From an uncultured Clostridia bacterium (lineage in GTDB: Bacteria; Bacillota; Clostridia; Oscillospirales; Ruminococcaceae), in contig CALZUA010000007.1 of assembly GCA_945829235.1 (NCBI GenBank), positions 62,001 through 126,000 on the forward strand: a stretch of DNA of 64,000 nucleotides, given 5' to 3'. Below are positions 52,546-61,538 of the stretch, in pieces. The notes below the pieces were generated by a model. It worked only from the letters and a program-made list of their open reading frames with translations. It did not search any database and was not told the origin of the DNA. Position 1 is the stretch's first letter; each line of letters begins with the position of its first letter. The translations under genes and the position numbers were made by a program.

Positions 52546-54528
52546 ATGGCAAAACAGTCAAATTATGCTGATTTAAAGTCGCTGAAAGGACCGGACCAAG
52601 TTCGTTTGCGTCCTGCGGTAATATTTGGCTCGGATGACGTGTCGGGTTGTCAGCACTCGGTGTTCGAGATTATCTCAAACTCGATTGACGAGGCACGCGA
52701 GGGCTTCGGAAAGCGCATTATCGTCACACTTCATGCGGATAAATCCATCACGGTTGAGGATTTTGGACGCGGCATTCCGATTGACTTTAACAAAAGCGAG
52801 GAGAAATACAACTGGGAGCTGGCGTTCTGCACGCTTTACGCAGGCGGTAAATACGACAACAACTCCGGCGAAAACTACACCTACGCGCTCGGTTTAAACG
52901 GCTTGGGACTTTGTGCAACGCAGTTTGCCTCCGAGTATATGGACGTTGAGAGCAAAAACGGAACTTGGCAGTACAATCTGCGCTTTGAGAAGGGCTTCAA
53001 CGTAACAAACGACGAGCGCGGCTTCACGAAAAGCAAAACCACTGCTACGGGAACGAAAATTCACTGGCGTCCCGACTTGGACGTTTTCACGGATATTGAT
53101 ATCGGTCTGGATTATCTCGATGATATGCTGAGAAGGCAGGCTGTGGTAAACGGCGGGATTGAGTTTTTGAGAATTGCCGAAAACGAGGACGGAACACGCG
53201 ATGAGAAAACGTTCTTCTACAAGGACGGAATTTTCGATTATCTGACGGAAATTCTCGGCAACAAGTCCTTCACAACACCGCAGTCCTGGCAGGCTCAGCG
53301 GCAGGGCAAGGACCGTGAGGACAAGGAAGAATACAAGCTCAAAATGAACGTTGCCTTTGCGTTCTCGAAGGAAATTCACTTCATTGAGCATTACCACAAT
53401 TCAAGCTGGCTGGAGCACGGCGGCTCACCTGAGGAAGCGATGAAAAAGGCGTTTTTGTCGCAGATTGACGCGTATCTCAAGAACAACAACAAGTACAACA
53501 AGGGCGAAAAAGCGATAAAATGGGAGGACGTTTCGGACTGTCTTGTGTTCATCAGCTCGAATTTCTCCACGCAGGCGAGCTACGCGAACCAGACGAAAAA
53601 GGCGGTTACCAACGTCTTTATCAAGGACGCGATGACCGAGTGGCTCAAGCACAGCCTTGAGGTGTACTTTTTGGAGAACCCCGATGAGGCTGTTAGAATT
53701 GCCGAAAATGTTCTGATTAACAAGCGTTCGCGTGAAAACGCGGAAAAGGTGCGTACGTCATCGATTGCAAATCTCACGCAGAAAATCGACCTCACCAACC
53801 GCATCGACAAGTTTGTTGACTGCCGAAGCCGCGATGTGTCCAAGCGCGAGGTTTATATTGTCGAGGGCGATTCGGCGCTCGGTTCGGTTAAGCTTGCGCG
53901 TGACGCGGAGTTTCAGGCGGTAATTCCCGTTCGCGGTAAAATCCTGAACTGTCTGAAAGCAAGCGAAGACAAGATTTTCAAGAGTGAAATTATCACAAAT
54001 TTGATAAAGGTGCTGGGTTGCGGCGTTGAGATAAAGTCGAAGGCTAACAAGAAGCTAAACTCGTTTAATATCGACAATCTGCGCTGGAGCAAGGTTGTTA
54101 TCTGCACAGATGCCGATGTGGACGGATTTCAGATAAGAACGCTGATTTTAACGATGATTGAGGAGCTTTGCCCGACGTTAATTCAAGAGGGGAAGGTGTA
54201 CATCGCGGAGTCGCCGCTGTACGAAATTAGCACGAAGGACAAGACCTATTTTGCGTACACCGAGCCGGAAAAGACGAAAATTCTCGGAATGATAGGCGAC
54301 AAGAAGTACACCATTCAGCGCTCGAAAGGTCTCGGCGAGAACGACCCGGATATGATGTCGCTCACCACGATGAACCCCGAAACACGGCGCTTGATAAAGG
54401 TAATGCCCGCGGACGCGGAGAAAACTCGGCAGATGTTTGACATTCTTCTCGGCGACGATTTGGCGGGAAGAAAGGACTTTATCCGCGAGAACGGAAGCCG
54501 TTATCTTGACGCGGCTGATGTGAGCTGA
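52546..54528 (+). CDS. parE: Type IIA topoisomerase B subunit (ParE/GyrB-like, divergent)
   Basis: This is the ATPase half of a type II topoisomerase. The 660 residues contain the GHKL ATPase with FEIISNSIDEA and VEDFGRGIPID, a transducer domain, and the Toprim domain with VEGDSALGS (about residue 440) and TDADVDGFQIRTL (about 520; usually DADVDGxHIRTL). The end motif QRSKGLGEN replaces QRYKGLGEM. These changes place it away from ordinary GyrB. Calling it ParE rather than a second gyrase is inference from its parC-like partner. The ATG at 52546 follows GGGAG by 10 bases. Confidence 0.85.
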   Translation: MAKQSNYADLKSLKGPDQVRLRPAVIFGSDDVSGCQHSVFEIISNSIDEAREGFGKRIIVTLHADKSITVEDFGRGIPIDFNKSEEKYNWELAFCTLYAGGKYDNNSGENYTYALGLNGLGLCATQFASEYMDVESKNGTWQYNLRFEKGFNVTNDERGFTKSKTTATGTKIHWRPDLDVFTDIDIGLDYLDDMLRRQAVVNGGIEFLRIAENEDGTRDEKTFFYKDGIFDYLTEILGNKSFTTPQSWQAQRQGKDREDKEEYKLKMNVAFAFSKEIHFIEHYHNSSWLEHGGSPEEAMKKAFLSQIDAYLKNNNKYNKGEKAIKWEDVSDCLVFISSNFSTQASYANQTKKAVTNVFIKDAMTEWLKHSLEVYFLENPDEAVRIAENVLINKRSRENAEKVRTSSIANLTQKIDLTNRIDKFVDCRSRDVSKREVYIVEGDSALGSVKLARDAEFQAVIPVRGKILNCLKASEDKIFKSEIITNLIKVLGCGVEIKSKANKKLNSFNIDNLRWSKVVICTDADVDGFQIRTLILTMIEELCPTLIQEGKVYIAESPLYEISTKDKTYFAYTEPEKTKILGMIGDKKYTIQRSKGLGENDPDMMSLTTMNPETRRLIKVMPADAEKTRQMFDILLGDDLAGRKDFIRENGSRYLDAADVS

Positions 54529-54543
54529 TTGACGGAGGAAACT

Positions 54544-55254
54544 ATGTCATTTATAGATGCGTTAATAGACAAGGGTATAAAGGTCTATAATGTTGCTTCA
54601 ATACCTAAAACAAGTATTGAAATCGAGGATTTTGATGAACTATGCAGAATTTTGTCAGATTTTAAAATTGACCACGTTTATCTTGTTAAGCGTTATATTG
54701 ATTTGGATAGTATGCTGATAACAGATGAACAAATTGATTCTTTAGGTTTAAGCAAAGATGAGGTAGATTTACTTTCTGATGAAATAAATGCATATAATTC
54801 TCTTTGTCAGAAAGTTGACTATTCAATACCAATTGTTGGCGAACTTGTTTTTACTATTCCAGATGAAAAACTTGGATTTTATTATACTGATTTTGCTAAC
54901 GATTCTTTTGTTGAAAATGAGCTATTTTCTAGCCCTATTGATGCAATAAAAAATATTATTGAAAGTCATGATGGTTGGATTGAAGAAATAAAAAGTCATC
55001 GATTATCTCAAATTGAATCAGAAAAAGCCTTTTTAAAACACGCTTTGATTGAAGAAGACGAATTCAAATACTGTAAAAACAAATCGGCACGATACATTTT
55101 CTTGATGCGAATGCTTGATGAAAAGTATGGTATTCAGTGTCCAAAATTAGTGTCAAGATTTAAAAAAGGACCAAATGGCAAAGACGAAGCGCAAGCTTTT
55201 GTTGATTGTCTTTGGGAAGAATATAAAAATAGCGGCTTTAAAACAATTTACTGA
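54544..55254 (+). CDS. Unknown AT-rich gene inserted between parE and parC
   Basis: The 236-residue soluble protein begins MSFIDALIDKGIKVYNV and has no recognised family. It looks alpha/beta with many charged helices; blocks include LDSMLITDEQIDSLGLSKDE and AQAFVDCLWEEYKNSG. Composition differs from its surroundings: in two 60-base lines I counted 19 and 15 G+C, against 32 in a parC line. It uses codons such as AAA, TTA and ATA that its neighbours avoid, and the transition at both ends is sharp. GGAGG precedes the ATG by 5 bases, so it is likely translated with parE. It is probably an acquired cargo gene. Confidence 0.6.
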   Translation: MSFIDALIDKGIKVYNVASIPKTSIEIEDFDELCRILSDFKIDHVYLVKRYIDLDSMLITDEQIDSLGLSKDEVDLLSDEINAYNSLCQKVDYSIPIVGELVFTIPDEKLGFYYTDFANDSFVENELFSSPIDAIKNIIESHDGWIEEIKSHRLSQIESEKAFLKHALIEEDEFKYCKNKSARYIFLMRMLDEKYGIQCPKLVSRFKKGPNGKDEAQAFVDCLWEEYKNSGFKTIY

Positions 55255-55276
55255 TATGTAGGAGTGTTTATCAAAA

Positions 55277-57490
55277 TTGAAGAAAAAAACACCAAAAAAG
55301 TCAACGGGGAGCGTTTCAGCGTACATCGAAGGCTCGGGAAAAACCGTTGAAACGGATATAATAAGCACGCTTGAGGAAAACTATATGCCGTACGCGATGA
55401 GCGTTATCGTGTCGCGTGCGCTACCCGAAATTGACGGATTTAAACCATCTCACCGGAAACTGCTGTACACGATGTACAAAATGGGGCTTCTGACGGGAGC
55501 GAGAACGAAATCCGCGAATATTGTCGGACAAACAATGCGCTTAAACCCGCACGGCGACGCGGCTATTTACGAAACTATGGTTCGTCTTGCGCGCGGAAAC
55601 GAGGCGCTTTTGCACCCGTATGTTGACAGCAAGGGCAACTTCGGCAAGGCGTATTCGCGCGATATGGCTTACGCGGCTTCGCGATACACCGAGGCAAAGC
55701 TCGAGAGCATAAGCGGCGAGCTTTTCGCGGAAATCGACAAGGACGCCGTTGATATGGTGCCGAATTACGACAACACAATGCTTGAACCGACGCTGTTTCC
55801 CGTGCGTTTTCCGTCGGTTCTGGTGAACTCGAATTTCGGTCTTGCCGTTTCAATGGCAAGCAACATCTGCTCGTTTAACCTCGCGGAGGTGTGTGAAACC
55901 GCGATTGCGCTTATCAAAAATCCCGACCACAACGCGCTTTCCACGCTCAAAGGTCCCGATTTCGCGGGCGGCGGGCTTATCGTTTACGATGAAGCGGAAA
56001 TGGAGAAGATTTACCGCACGGGTGTGGGAGCGGTAAAGGTTCGCGCGGTGTACAATTTCGATAAAGACGCGCGTTGCATCGAGGTAACGCAAATTCCCCC
56101 CACGACAACCGTTGAGGCGATAATCGACAAGGTTGTGGAGCTTGTAAAAGACGGAAAAATCCGCGAGATATCGGACGTCCGCGATGAAACCGACCTGTCC
56201 GGACTGCGGCTGGCGTTTGATTTGAAAAAGGGCTATGACGCGGACGCGCTGATGAAAAAGCTGTTCAGAATGACACCGCTTCAGGAGAATTTCAACTGCA
56301 ATTTCAACATTCTGATTGCGGGAACGCCGCGGGTTATGGGCGTTTACGAAATCCTGAACGAGTGGACGGATTTCCGCCGCGAGTGCGTGAAACGGAGAAT
56401 TTTCTTCGATTTAAAAAAGAAAAAGGAAAAGCTCCACTTGCTTCTCGGACTGAAGAAGATTTTGCTGGACATTGATTACGCGATAAAACTAATCCGCGAA
56501 ACCGAGGAAGAAGCCGAGGTTGTGCCGAATTTGATGATAGGCTTTGGTATTGACGAACAGCAGGCTGAGTATGTCGCGGAAATCAAGCTCCGTCACATCA
56601 ACCGCGAGTATATCCTCAAACGTACCGAGGAAACCGAGGCTCTGCAAGCGGATATCGCGGAGATGGAGGAAATCCTGAACAGCCCGAAGCGCATCGACAA
56701 GGTGATTATCGACGAGCTTCGCGAGGTTATCGCAAAGTATTCTCAGCCGAGAAAAACGATGTTCCTGTACGATGTTGACGCTGAGGAGGAAACCGAGGAG
56801 GAACAGCCCGAGGGTTATCCCGTGAACATTTTCTTCACGCGCGAGGGCTATTTCAAGCAGATTACGCCGAAGTCGCTTCGTATGAGCAACGAGCAGAAGC
56901 TCAAGGAAAACGATGAGATTATCTTCACTGCCGAGGTTTCGAGCAACGCAGAGCTGTTGTTCTTCACGAACAAATTCCAGTGCTACAAGTCGCGCTGCGC
57001 GGATTTCCCCGAAACAAAAGCGAGCGTGATGGGCGATTACGTTCCCGCGAAACTGCAGATGGAGGACGGCGAAAGCCCGATATTTATGGCGGCAACCGAG
57101 AAATTCGAGGAAACGCTTGTGATTTTCTTCAAGAACGGAAAATGCGCGAAGATACCGCTTTCGAGCTACGAAACCAAAACCAAGCGTAAAAAGTTACAGG
57201 CGGCGTATTCGGATTTAAGCGAGGTTGTGGCGATGTTCGTGATAAAGGAGGACAGCGACTTTATCCTGAAATCCACGGCGGGCAAGGTGATTTTGTTTAA
57301 CACCGCGCTTGTTCTCGCAAAAACAACCCGAAATACTCAGGGCGTTCAGGTAATGCGCCTCACAAAAGCTGAGCTTGCGTCGGCGTTCCCGAAGGAGAGC
57401 GCGAATGTTGAAAACGTTGAGGATTTCCGCATAAAGACAATTCCACAGGCGGGAATGCTCTCGGATATCGACCAACTGAGGTTAGATTAA
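55277..57490 (+). CDS. parC: Type IIA topoisomerase A subunit (ParC/GyrA-like, divergent)
   Basis: This is the DNA-cleaving half of a type II topoisomerase. The 737 residues have the winged-helix core with RALPEIDGFKPSHRK, catalytic Tyr137 in AASRYTEAKL, a tower and coiled-coil, and a C-terminal beta-pinwheel-like region. The quinolone-determining stretch is PHGDAAIYETMV, with Ala95 and Glu99 in the positions of GyrA Ser83 and Asp87. The usual GMATNIPPHNL block is SMASNICSFNL. It starts with TTG at 55277 after AGGAG with a long 12-base spacing. Confidence 0.86.
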   Translation: MKKKTPKKSTGSVSAYIEGSGKTVETDIISTLEENYMPYAMSVIVSRALPEIDGFKPSHRKLLYTMYKMGLLTGARTKSANIVGQTMRLNPHGDAAIYETMVRLARGNEALLHPYVDSKGNFGKAYSRDMAYAASRYTEAKLESISGELFAEIDKDAVDMVPNYDNTMLEPTLFPVRFPSVLVNSNFGLAVSMASNICSFNLAEVCETAIALIKNPDHNALSTLKGPDFAGGGLIVYDEAEMEKIYRTGVGAVKVRAVYNFDKDARCIEVTQIPPTTTVEAIIDKVVELVKDGKIREISDVRDETDLSGLRLAFDLKKGYDADALMKKLFRMTPLQENFNCNFNILIAGTPRVMGVYEILNEWTDFRRECVKRRIFFDLKKKKEKLHLLLGLKKILLDIDYAIKLIRETEEEAEVVPNLMIGFGIDEQQAEYVAEIKLRHINREYILKRTEETEALQADIAEMEEILNSPKRIDKVIIDELREVIAKYSQPRKTMFLYDVDAEEETEEEQPEGYPVNIFFTREGYFKQITPKSLRMSNEQKLKENDEIIFTAEVSSNAELLFFTNKFQCYKSRCADFPETKASVMGDYVPAKLQMEDGESPIFMAATEKFEETLVIFFKNGKCAKIPLSSYETKTKRKKLQAAYSDLSEVVAMFVIKEDSDFILKSTAGKVILFNTALVLAKTTRNTQGVQVMRLTKAELASAFPKESANVENVEDFRIKTIPQAGMLSDIDQLRLD

Positions 57491-57544
57491 CTTGCTTTAA
57501 TGTAACAAACCCGCGTAAACGGGATTAGAAAAAGGAGAAAAATT

Positions 57545-59215
57545 ATGCTTACGGACATTGAAATCGCTCAGGCAACTAAAATGCTGGAAATCAAGGAAAT
57601 TGCGGCAAAGCTCGGCGTTTCCGAGGACGAAATCGAGCCTTACGGTCACTACAAGGCGAAGCTCACACAGAAGCTGATTGACCGCGCGGCGAGCAATCCT
57701 GACGGAAAGCTCATTCTTGTGACAGCAATCAACCCAACTCCCGCGGGAGAGGGCAAAACGACAACATCTGTCGGACTATGCGAGGGTATGAACAAAATCG
57801 GCAAGAAGGCTTGTCTTGCCCTTCGCGAACCGTCGCTCGGACCTGTTTTCGGTGTAAAAGGCGGCGCGGCTGGCGGCGGCTATTCGCAGGTTGTGCCGAT
57901 GGAGGACATAAACCTGCACTTCACGGGCGATATGCACGCGATTACTGCCGCAAACAACCTGCTTTGCGCGATGATTGACAACCACATTCAGCAGGGAAAC
58001 GAGCTGAACATTGACGTTCGCAGAATTTTGTTCAAGCGTTGTCTTGATATGAATGACCGCGCGCTCAGAAACTGCGTTGTCGGAATGGGCGGCAAGATTA
58101 ACGGTGTTCCGCGCGAGGACCACTTCCAGATAACCGTTGCAAGCGAGATTATGGCAATTCTCTGCCTTGCGGCAGATTTGAGCGACCTGAAAAAGCGCCT
58201 CGGGGATATTCTCGTTGCTTACACTTATGACAACAAGCCTGTTTTCGCGCGCGACATCAAGGCAGTCGGCGCAATGACCGCGCTTCTCAAGGACGCGATT
58301 AACCCGAACCTTGTCCAGACGCTCGAAAACAATCCCGCGATAATCCACGGCGGACCTTTTGCGAACATCGCGCACGGTTGCAACTCCGTTCGTGCAACCA
58401 AGCTCGCGCTTAAGCTCGCGGATTACACGATAACCGAGGCAGGCTTCGGCTCGGATTTGGGCGCGGAGAAATTCTTTGATATAAAGTGCCGTTTTGCGGG
58501 ACTCAAGCCGAACTGCGTTGTTCTTGTAGCGACAATCAGAGCGCTGAAATACAACGGCGGCGTGCCGAAAGCGGAGCTTACAAAGGAGAACACGGAAGCG
58601 CTGAAAAAGGGTATCGTAAACCTCGGCGTTCATATCGAGAATATGCGTTTGTACGGCGTGCCCGTTGTTGTGGCAATCAACCATTTCTACACCGATACCG
58701 ATGAGGAAATCAGAATTGTCCGCGAATACTGCGAGGAAAAGGGCGCAAAGGTTGCGTTCTCGGACGGATTTTTGAAGGGCGGCGAGGGCGCTGTTGAACT
58801 CGCAAACGCTGTTGTAGAAACGATTGAGAACGAAAAGAGCGACTTCAAGCCGCTTTATGACGAAAAGTTGACCATTAAAGAAAAGCTGAATACAATCGCA
58901 ACCAAAATTTACCGCGCAGACGGCGTTGTTTACAGCGCGGCGGCTGAAAAGGCAATCAAGGACATCGAGAGCCTCGGACTTGACAGAGTACCCGTTTGCG
59001 TGGCAAAAACGCAGTATTCGTTGTCCGATGACCCTGCGAAGCTCGGCAAACCGGAGAACTTCAAAATCACGGTAAGCGATGTTCGTTTGAGCAACGGCGC
59101 GGGATTTGTGGTTGCTTACACGGGCGATATTATGACAATGCCGGGACTGCCGAAGGTACCCGCCGCAAACAACATTGACGTTGACGAAAACGGCGTGATT
59201 ACAGGTCTCTTCTGA
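57545..59215 (+). CDS. fhs: Formate--tetrahydrofolate ligase
   Basis: Fhs activates formate to 10-formyl-tetrahydrofolate with ATP, feeding purine synthesis and one-carbon metabolism in anaerobes. The 556 residues show the P-loop [49 protein letters not shown] and [11 protein letters not shown]. Length is normal. AAGGAG lies 7 bases before the ATG. The stop shares a base with the tsaE start. Confidence 0.97.
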   Translation: MLTDIEIAQATKMLEIKEIAAKLGVSEDEIEPYGHYKAKLTQKLIDRAASNPDGKLILVTAINPTPAGEGKTTTSVGLCEGMNKIGKKACLALREPSLGPVFGVKGGAAGGGYSQVVPMEDINLHFTGDMHAITAANNLLCAMIDNHIQQGNELNIDVRRILFKRCLDMNDRALRNCVVGMGGKINGVPREDHFQITVASEIMAILCLAADLSDLKKRLGDILVAYTYDNKPVFARDIKAVGAMTALLKDAINPNLVQTLENNPAIIHGGPFANIAHGCNSVRATKLALKLADYTITEAGFGSDLGAEKFFDIKCRFAGLKPNCVVLVATIRALKYNGGVPKAELTKENTEALKKGIVNLGVHIENMRLYGVPVVVAINHFYTDTDEEIRIVREYCEEKGAKVAFSDGFLKGGEGAVELANAVVETIENEKSDFKPLYDEKLTIKEKLNTIATKIYRADGVVYSAAAEKAIKDIESLGLDRVPVCVAKTQYSLSDDPAKLGKPENFKITVSDVRLSNGAGFVVAYTGDIMTMPGLPKVPAANNIDVDENGVITGLF

Positions 59216-59661
59216 TGAACGAGATAAAGATTTCGCAAAGCGCCGAGGATACGGAAAAAATCGCTCTGGAGCTCGGGAAAACGCTCCGAGCGGGAGATAT
59301 TGTCCTATACGAGGGCGATTTGGGCGCGGGTAAAACAACGTTCACGAAGGGGCTTGCGAGGGCGCTTGGCGTGGACGATGTGGTGACCAGCCCGACCTTT
59401 GCGCTGGTGAACGAGTATAGCGGGAAAATTCCGCTGTTCCATTTCGATTTGTACAGGATAGAAACCTTTGACGACCTGTACGCTATTGGATTTTTCGATT
59501 ACCTTGACAGAGGGGGAGTAATCGCCGCCGAGTGGAGCGAAAATATCCCCGCTCTTGCCGAGGAGCTGAACGACGGAAAGCGCGCCGTTTACACCGTGCG
59601 AATTGAAAAAACGGGCGATGACGAGAGAAAAATCCTGATTTCAAGCGAGGTTTGCTTATGA
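59215..59661 (+). CDS. tsaE: tRNA threonylcarbamoyladenosine biosynthesis ATPase TsaE
   Basis: TsaE is the ATPase that drives the TsaB-TsaD complex making t6A37 in tRNAs. The 148 residues have Walker A GDLGAGKTTFTKGLA, SPTFALVNEY, HFDLYRI and EWSENI. It overlaps fhs by one base and tsaB by four, so the three are translated together. tsaD is not in the window. Confidence 0.95.
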   Translation: MNEIKISQSAEDTEKIALELGKTLRAGDIVLYEGDLGAGKTTFTKGLARALGVDDVVTSPTFALVNEYSGKIPLFHFDLYRIETFDDLYAIGFFDYLDRGGVIAAEWSENIPALAEELNDGKRAVYTVRIEKTGDDERKILISSEVCL

Positions 59662-60344
59662 TTCTTGGAATTGACAGTTCCGCGATAACGGCGGGCTGTG
59701 CTTTGTACGACGGTGAGAAAATACTCGCCGAGGAGTTTTTGAACGTTGCTCACACTCACTCGCAGACGCTTTTGCCGATGATTGAAACAATGCTGAAAAC
59801 TTCGGGCAAAACGCTTGCCGATGTGGAGAAAATCGCGGTAACGACAGGACCGGGTTCCTTCACGGGACTGCGGATAGGCGTTTCCTGCGTTAAGGGAATG
59901 TGCCTCGGAATTAAAAAACCGTGCGTTGACGTATCGACATTGGAAGCGATTGCATACAATTTTGTCGGTATTGACGGGATAATCTGCGCTTGTATGGACG
60001 CGCGTCTGAAACAGGTGTACAACGCGCTCTTCAAGTCGGAAAACGGCGTTATAACGCGGCTTTGCGAGGACAGGGCGATTGCTCTTGCTGATTTGTCCGA
60101 GGAGCTTGAAAAGTTCAACGAGAACATAATTCTCGCGGGTGACGGAGCTGTTATCGCGCACGAATTTACGGGTAAAAAGTACACGCTGGCACCGCTTGCA
60201 CTGCGTTTTCAGCGAGGAAGCGGAGTGTGCCTTGCGGCAGAAAACATGCCTGTTATCGAAGCGGACGCGCTTATGCCGAAATACCTGAGATTACCGCAGG
60301 CTGAGCGTGAACGAGCGGAGAAACTCAAGGCGGCGCAGGGTTAA
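59658..60344 (+). CDS. tsaB: tRNA threonylcarbamoyladenosine biosynthesis protein TsaB
   Basis: TsaB is the scaffold partner of TsaD. The 228 residues begin MILGIDSSAITAGCALYDG and contain HSQTLLPMIETML and TGPGSFTGLRIGVSCVKGM, the family signature. The ATG at 59658 overlaps the tsaE stop; the TTG two codons upstream is unlikely. The C-terminal domain ends with the PKYLRLPQAER block. Confidence 0.95.
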   Translation: MILGIDSSAITAGCALYDGEKILAEEFLNVAHTHSQTLLPMIETMLKTSGKTLADVEKIAVTTGPGSFTGLRIGVSCVKGMCLGIKKPCVDVSTLEAIAYNFVGIDGIICACMDARLKQVYNALFKSENGVITRLCEDRAIALADLSEELEKFNENIILAGDGAVIAHEFTGKKYTLAPLALRFQRGSGVCLAAENMPVIEADALMPKYLRLPQAERERAEKLKAAQG

Positions 60345-60390
60345 ATAAATCGAGCGGGAATGAAATACATTTAAATCGGAGGAGAAAGCT

Positions 60391-60825
60391 ATGATAGCGA
60401 TAGGTTGCGACCACGGTGGATTTGAGCTGAAATGCGCCGTGATGAACCACTTGCTGAACAAGAAAATCGAGTATGTTGACTGCGGCTGCGAGGGCGAGCG
60501 GTGCGATTATCCGGACATTGCCGAGGCGGTGTGCAAAAAGGTGACGAGCGGCGAGTGCGAGCTTGCGATTTTGGTCTGCGGCACGGGAATCGGAATGTCG
60601 ATTGCCGCGAACAAGATTAAGGGGATACGCGCGGCGGTTTGCTCGGACTGGTATTCCGCGAAGTACACCCGCCTGCACAACAACGCAAACGTTTTGTGCT
60701 TGGGCGGCAGAGTTTTGGGCGCGGGACTTGCTCTGGAGCTGGTTGACGTGTTTTTGGAAACGGAATTTGAAGGCGGCAGACACAGTGACCGCATTGATAA
60801 AATAACAAAATTGGAGGAAAAGTAA
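60391..60825 (+). CDS. rpiB: Ribose-5-phosphate isomerase B
   Basis: RpiB interconverts ribose-5-phosphate and ribulose-5-phosphate, complementing the transketolase genes at 5.5-7.3 kb. The 144 residues have CDHGGFELK (His8), the active-site Cys63 in [14 protein letters not shown], and [20 protein letters not shown] precedes the ATG. It lies one base before upp, and the combination of rpiB and upp makes sense for PRPP-dependent salvage. Confidence 0.95.
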   Translation: MIAIGCDHGGFELKCAVMNHLLNKKIEYVDCGCEGERCDYPDIAEAVCKKVTSGECELAILVCGTGIGMSIAANKIKGIRAAVCSDWYSAKYTRLHNNANVLCLGGRVLGAGLALELVDVFLETEFEGGRHSDRIDKITKLEEK

Positions 60826-60826
60826 A

Positions 60827-61468
60827 ATGGAGAATTACGAAAATGTCGTACTCTGCGAGCACCCTCTCGTTCAGCACAAATTATCGCTTCTGCGCGATAA
60901 ACAGACGGGTTCAAAGGAGTTTCGCGAGCTGGTGAAGGAAGTTTCAATGTTCATCTGCTACGAAGCGACGCGCGATTTGCCGCTCAAGGACGTGAAAATT
61001 CAGACACCGCTTGCGCTTGCTGACGCGAAAATCATCAGCGGACGAAAGGTTGCGTTTGTGCCGATAATGCGCGCGGGACTGGGAATGGTTGACGGTGCGC
61101 TGGCGCTTGTTCCCGCGGCAAAGGTCGGTCACGTCGGAATTTACCGTGACAAGCAGAACGGCAACACCGCAACCGAGTATTACTGCAAGTTGCCGTTTGA
61201 TATCGCAAACCGCGAGGTTATCGTGATGGATTTGATGCTGGCGACGGGCGTTTCCGCGATAAAGACGGTTGATATCGTGAAAAAAGCGGGCGCGGTTCAT
61301 ATCAAGTTTATGTGCCTGTTGACCTGCCCCGAGGGTATCAAGGCGCTTCACGAAGCGCACCCCGATGTTGAAATCGTGACGGGCGCAATCGACAGCGGCT
61401 TGAACGAGGATTTGTACATTATTCCCGGCATCGGCGATGGCTCGGACAGACTTTTCGGTACAAAGTAA
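60827..61468 (+). CDS. upp: Uracil phosphoribosyltransferase
   Basis: Upp salvages uracil to UMP with PRPP. The 213 residues match the family, with [27 protein letters not shown] and the PRPP loop [13 protein letters not shown] (often DPMLATGGS, so the Pro is Leu here and the second Gly of TGGS is Val). [15 protein letters not shown] and [11 protein letters not shown] complete it. GGAGG ends just before the ATG. A hairpin follows. Confidence 0.95.
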   Translation: MENYENVVLCEHPLVQHKLSLLRDKQTGSKEFRELVKEVSMFICYEATRDLPLKDVKIQTPLALADAKIISGRKVAFVPIMRAGLGMVDGALALVPAAKVGHVGIYRDKQNGNTATEYYCKLPFDIANREVIVMDLMLATGVSAIKTVDIVKKAGAVHIKFMCLLTCPEGIKALHEAHPDVEIVTGAIDSGLNEDLYIIPGIGDGSDRLFGTK

Positions 61469-61476
61469 TTTGATTT

Positions 61477-61508
61477 GCCCCCGCTGAAAAAATCGGGGGC
61501 GTTTCATT
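61477..61508 (+). terminator. Hairpin terminator after upp
   Basis: GCCCCCG and CGGGGGC arms with a 10-base loop form a strong stem. The T tract (GTTTCATT) is poor, so it may be only partial. Confidence 0.6.
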
Positions 61509-61538
61509 GCAACATTTTTCGTTAATTCGAGGTTATTG

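Noticed and set aside
57491-57544. CCCG/CGGG hairpin before fhs as a terminator
   Set aside because: Only four base pairs and no T tract.
57776-59338. 520-residue - strand ORF opposite fhs
   Set aside because: It is antisense to a full-length, strongly conserved formate-THF ligase; no motif or start signal.
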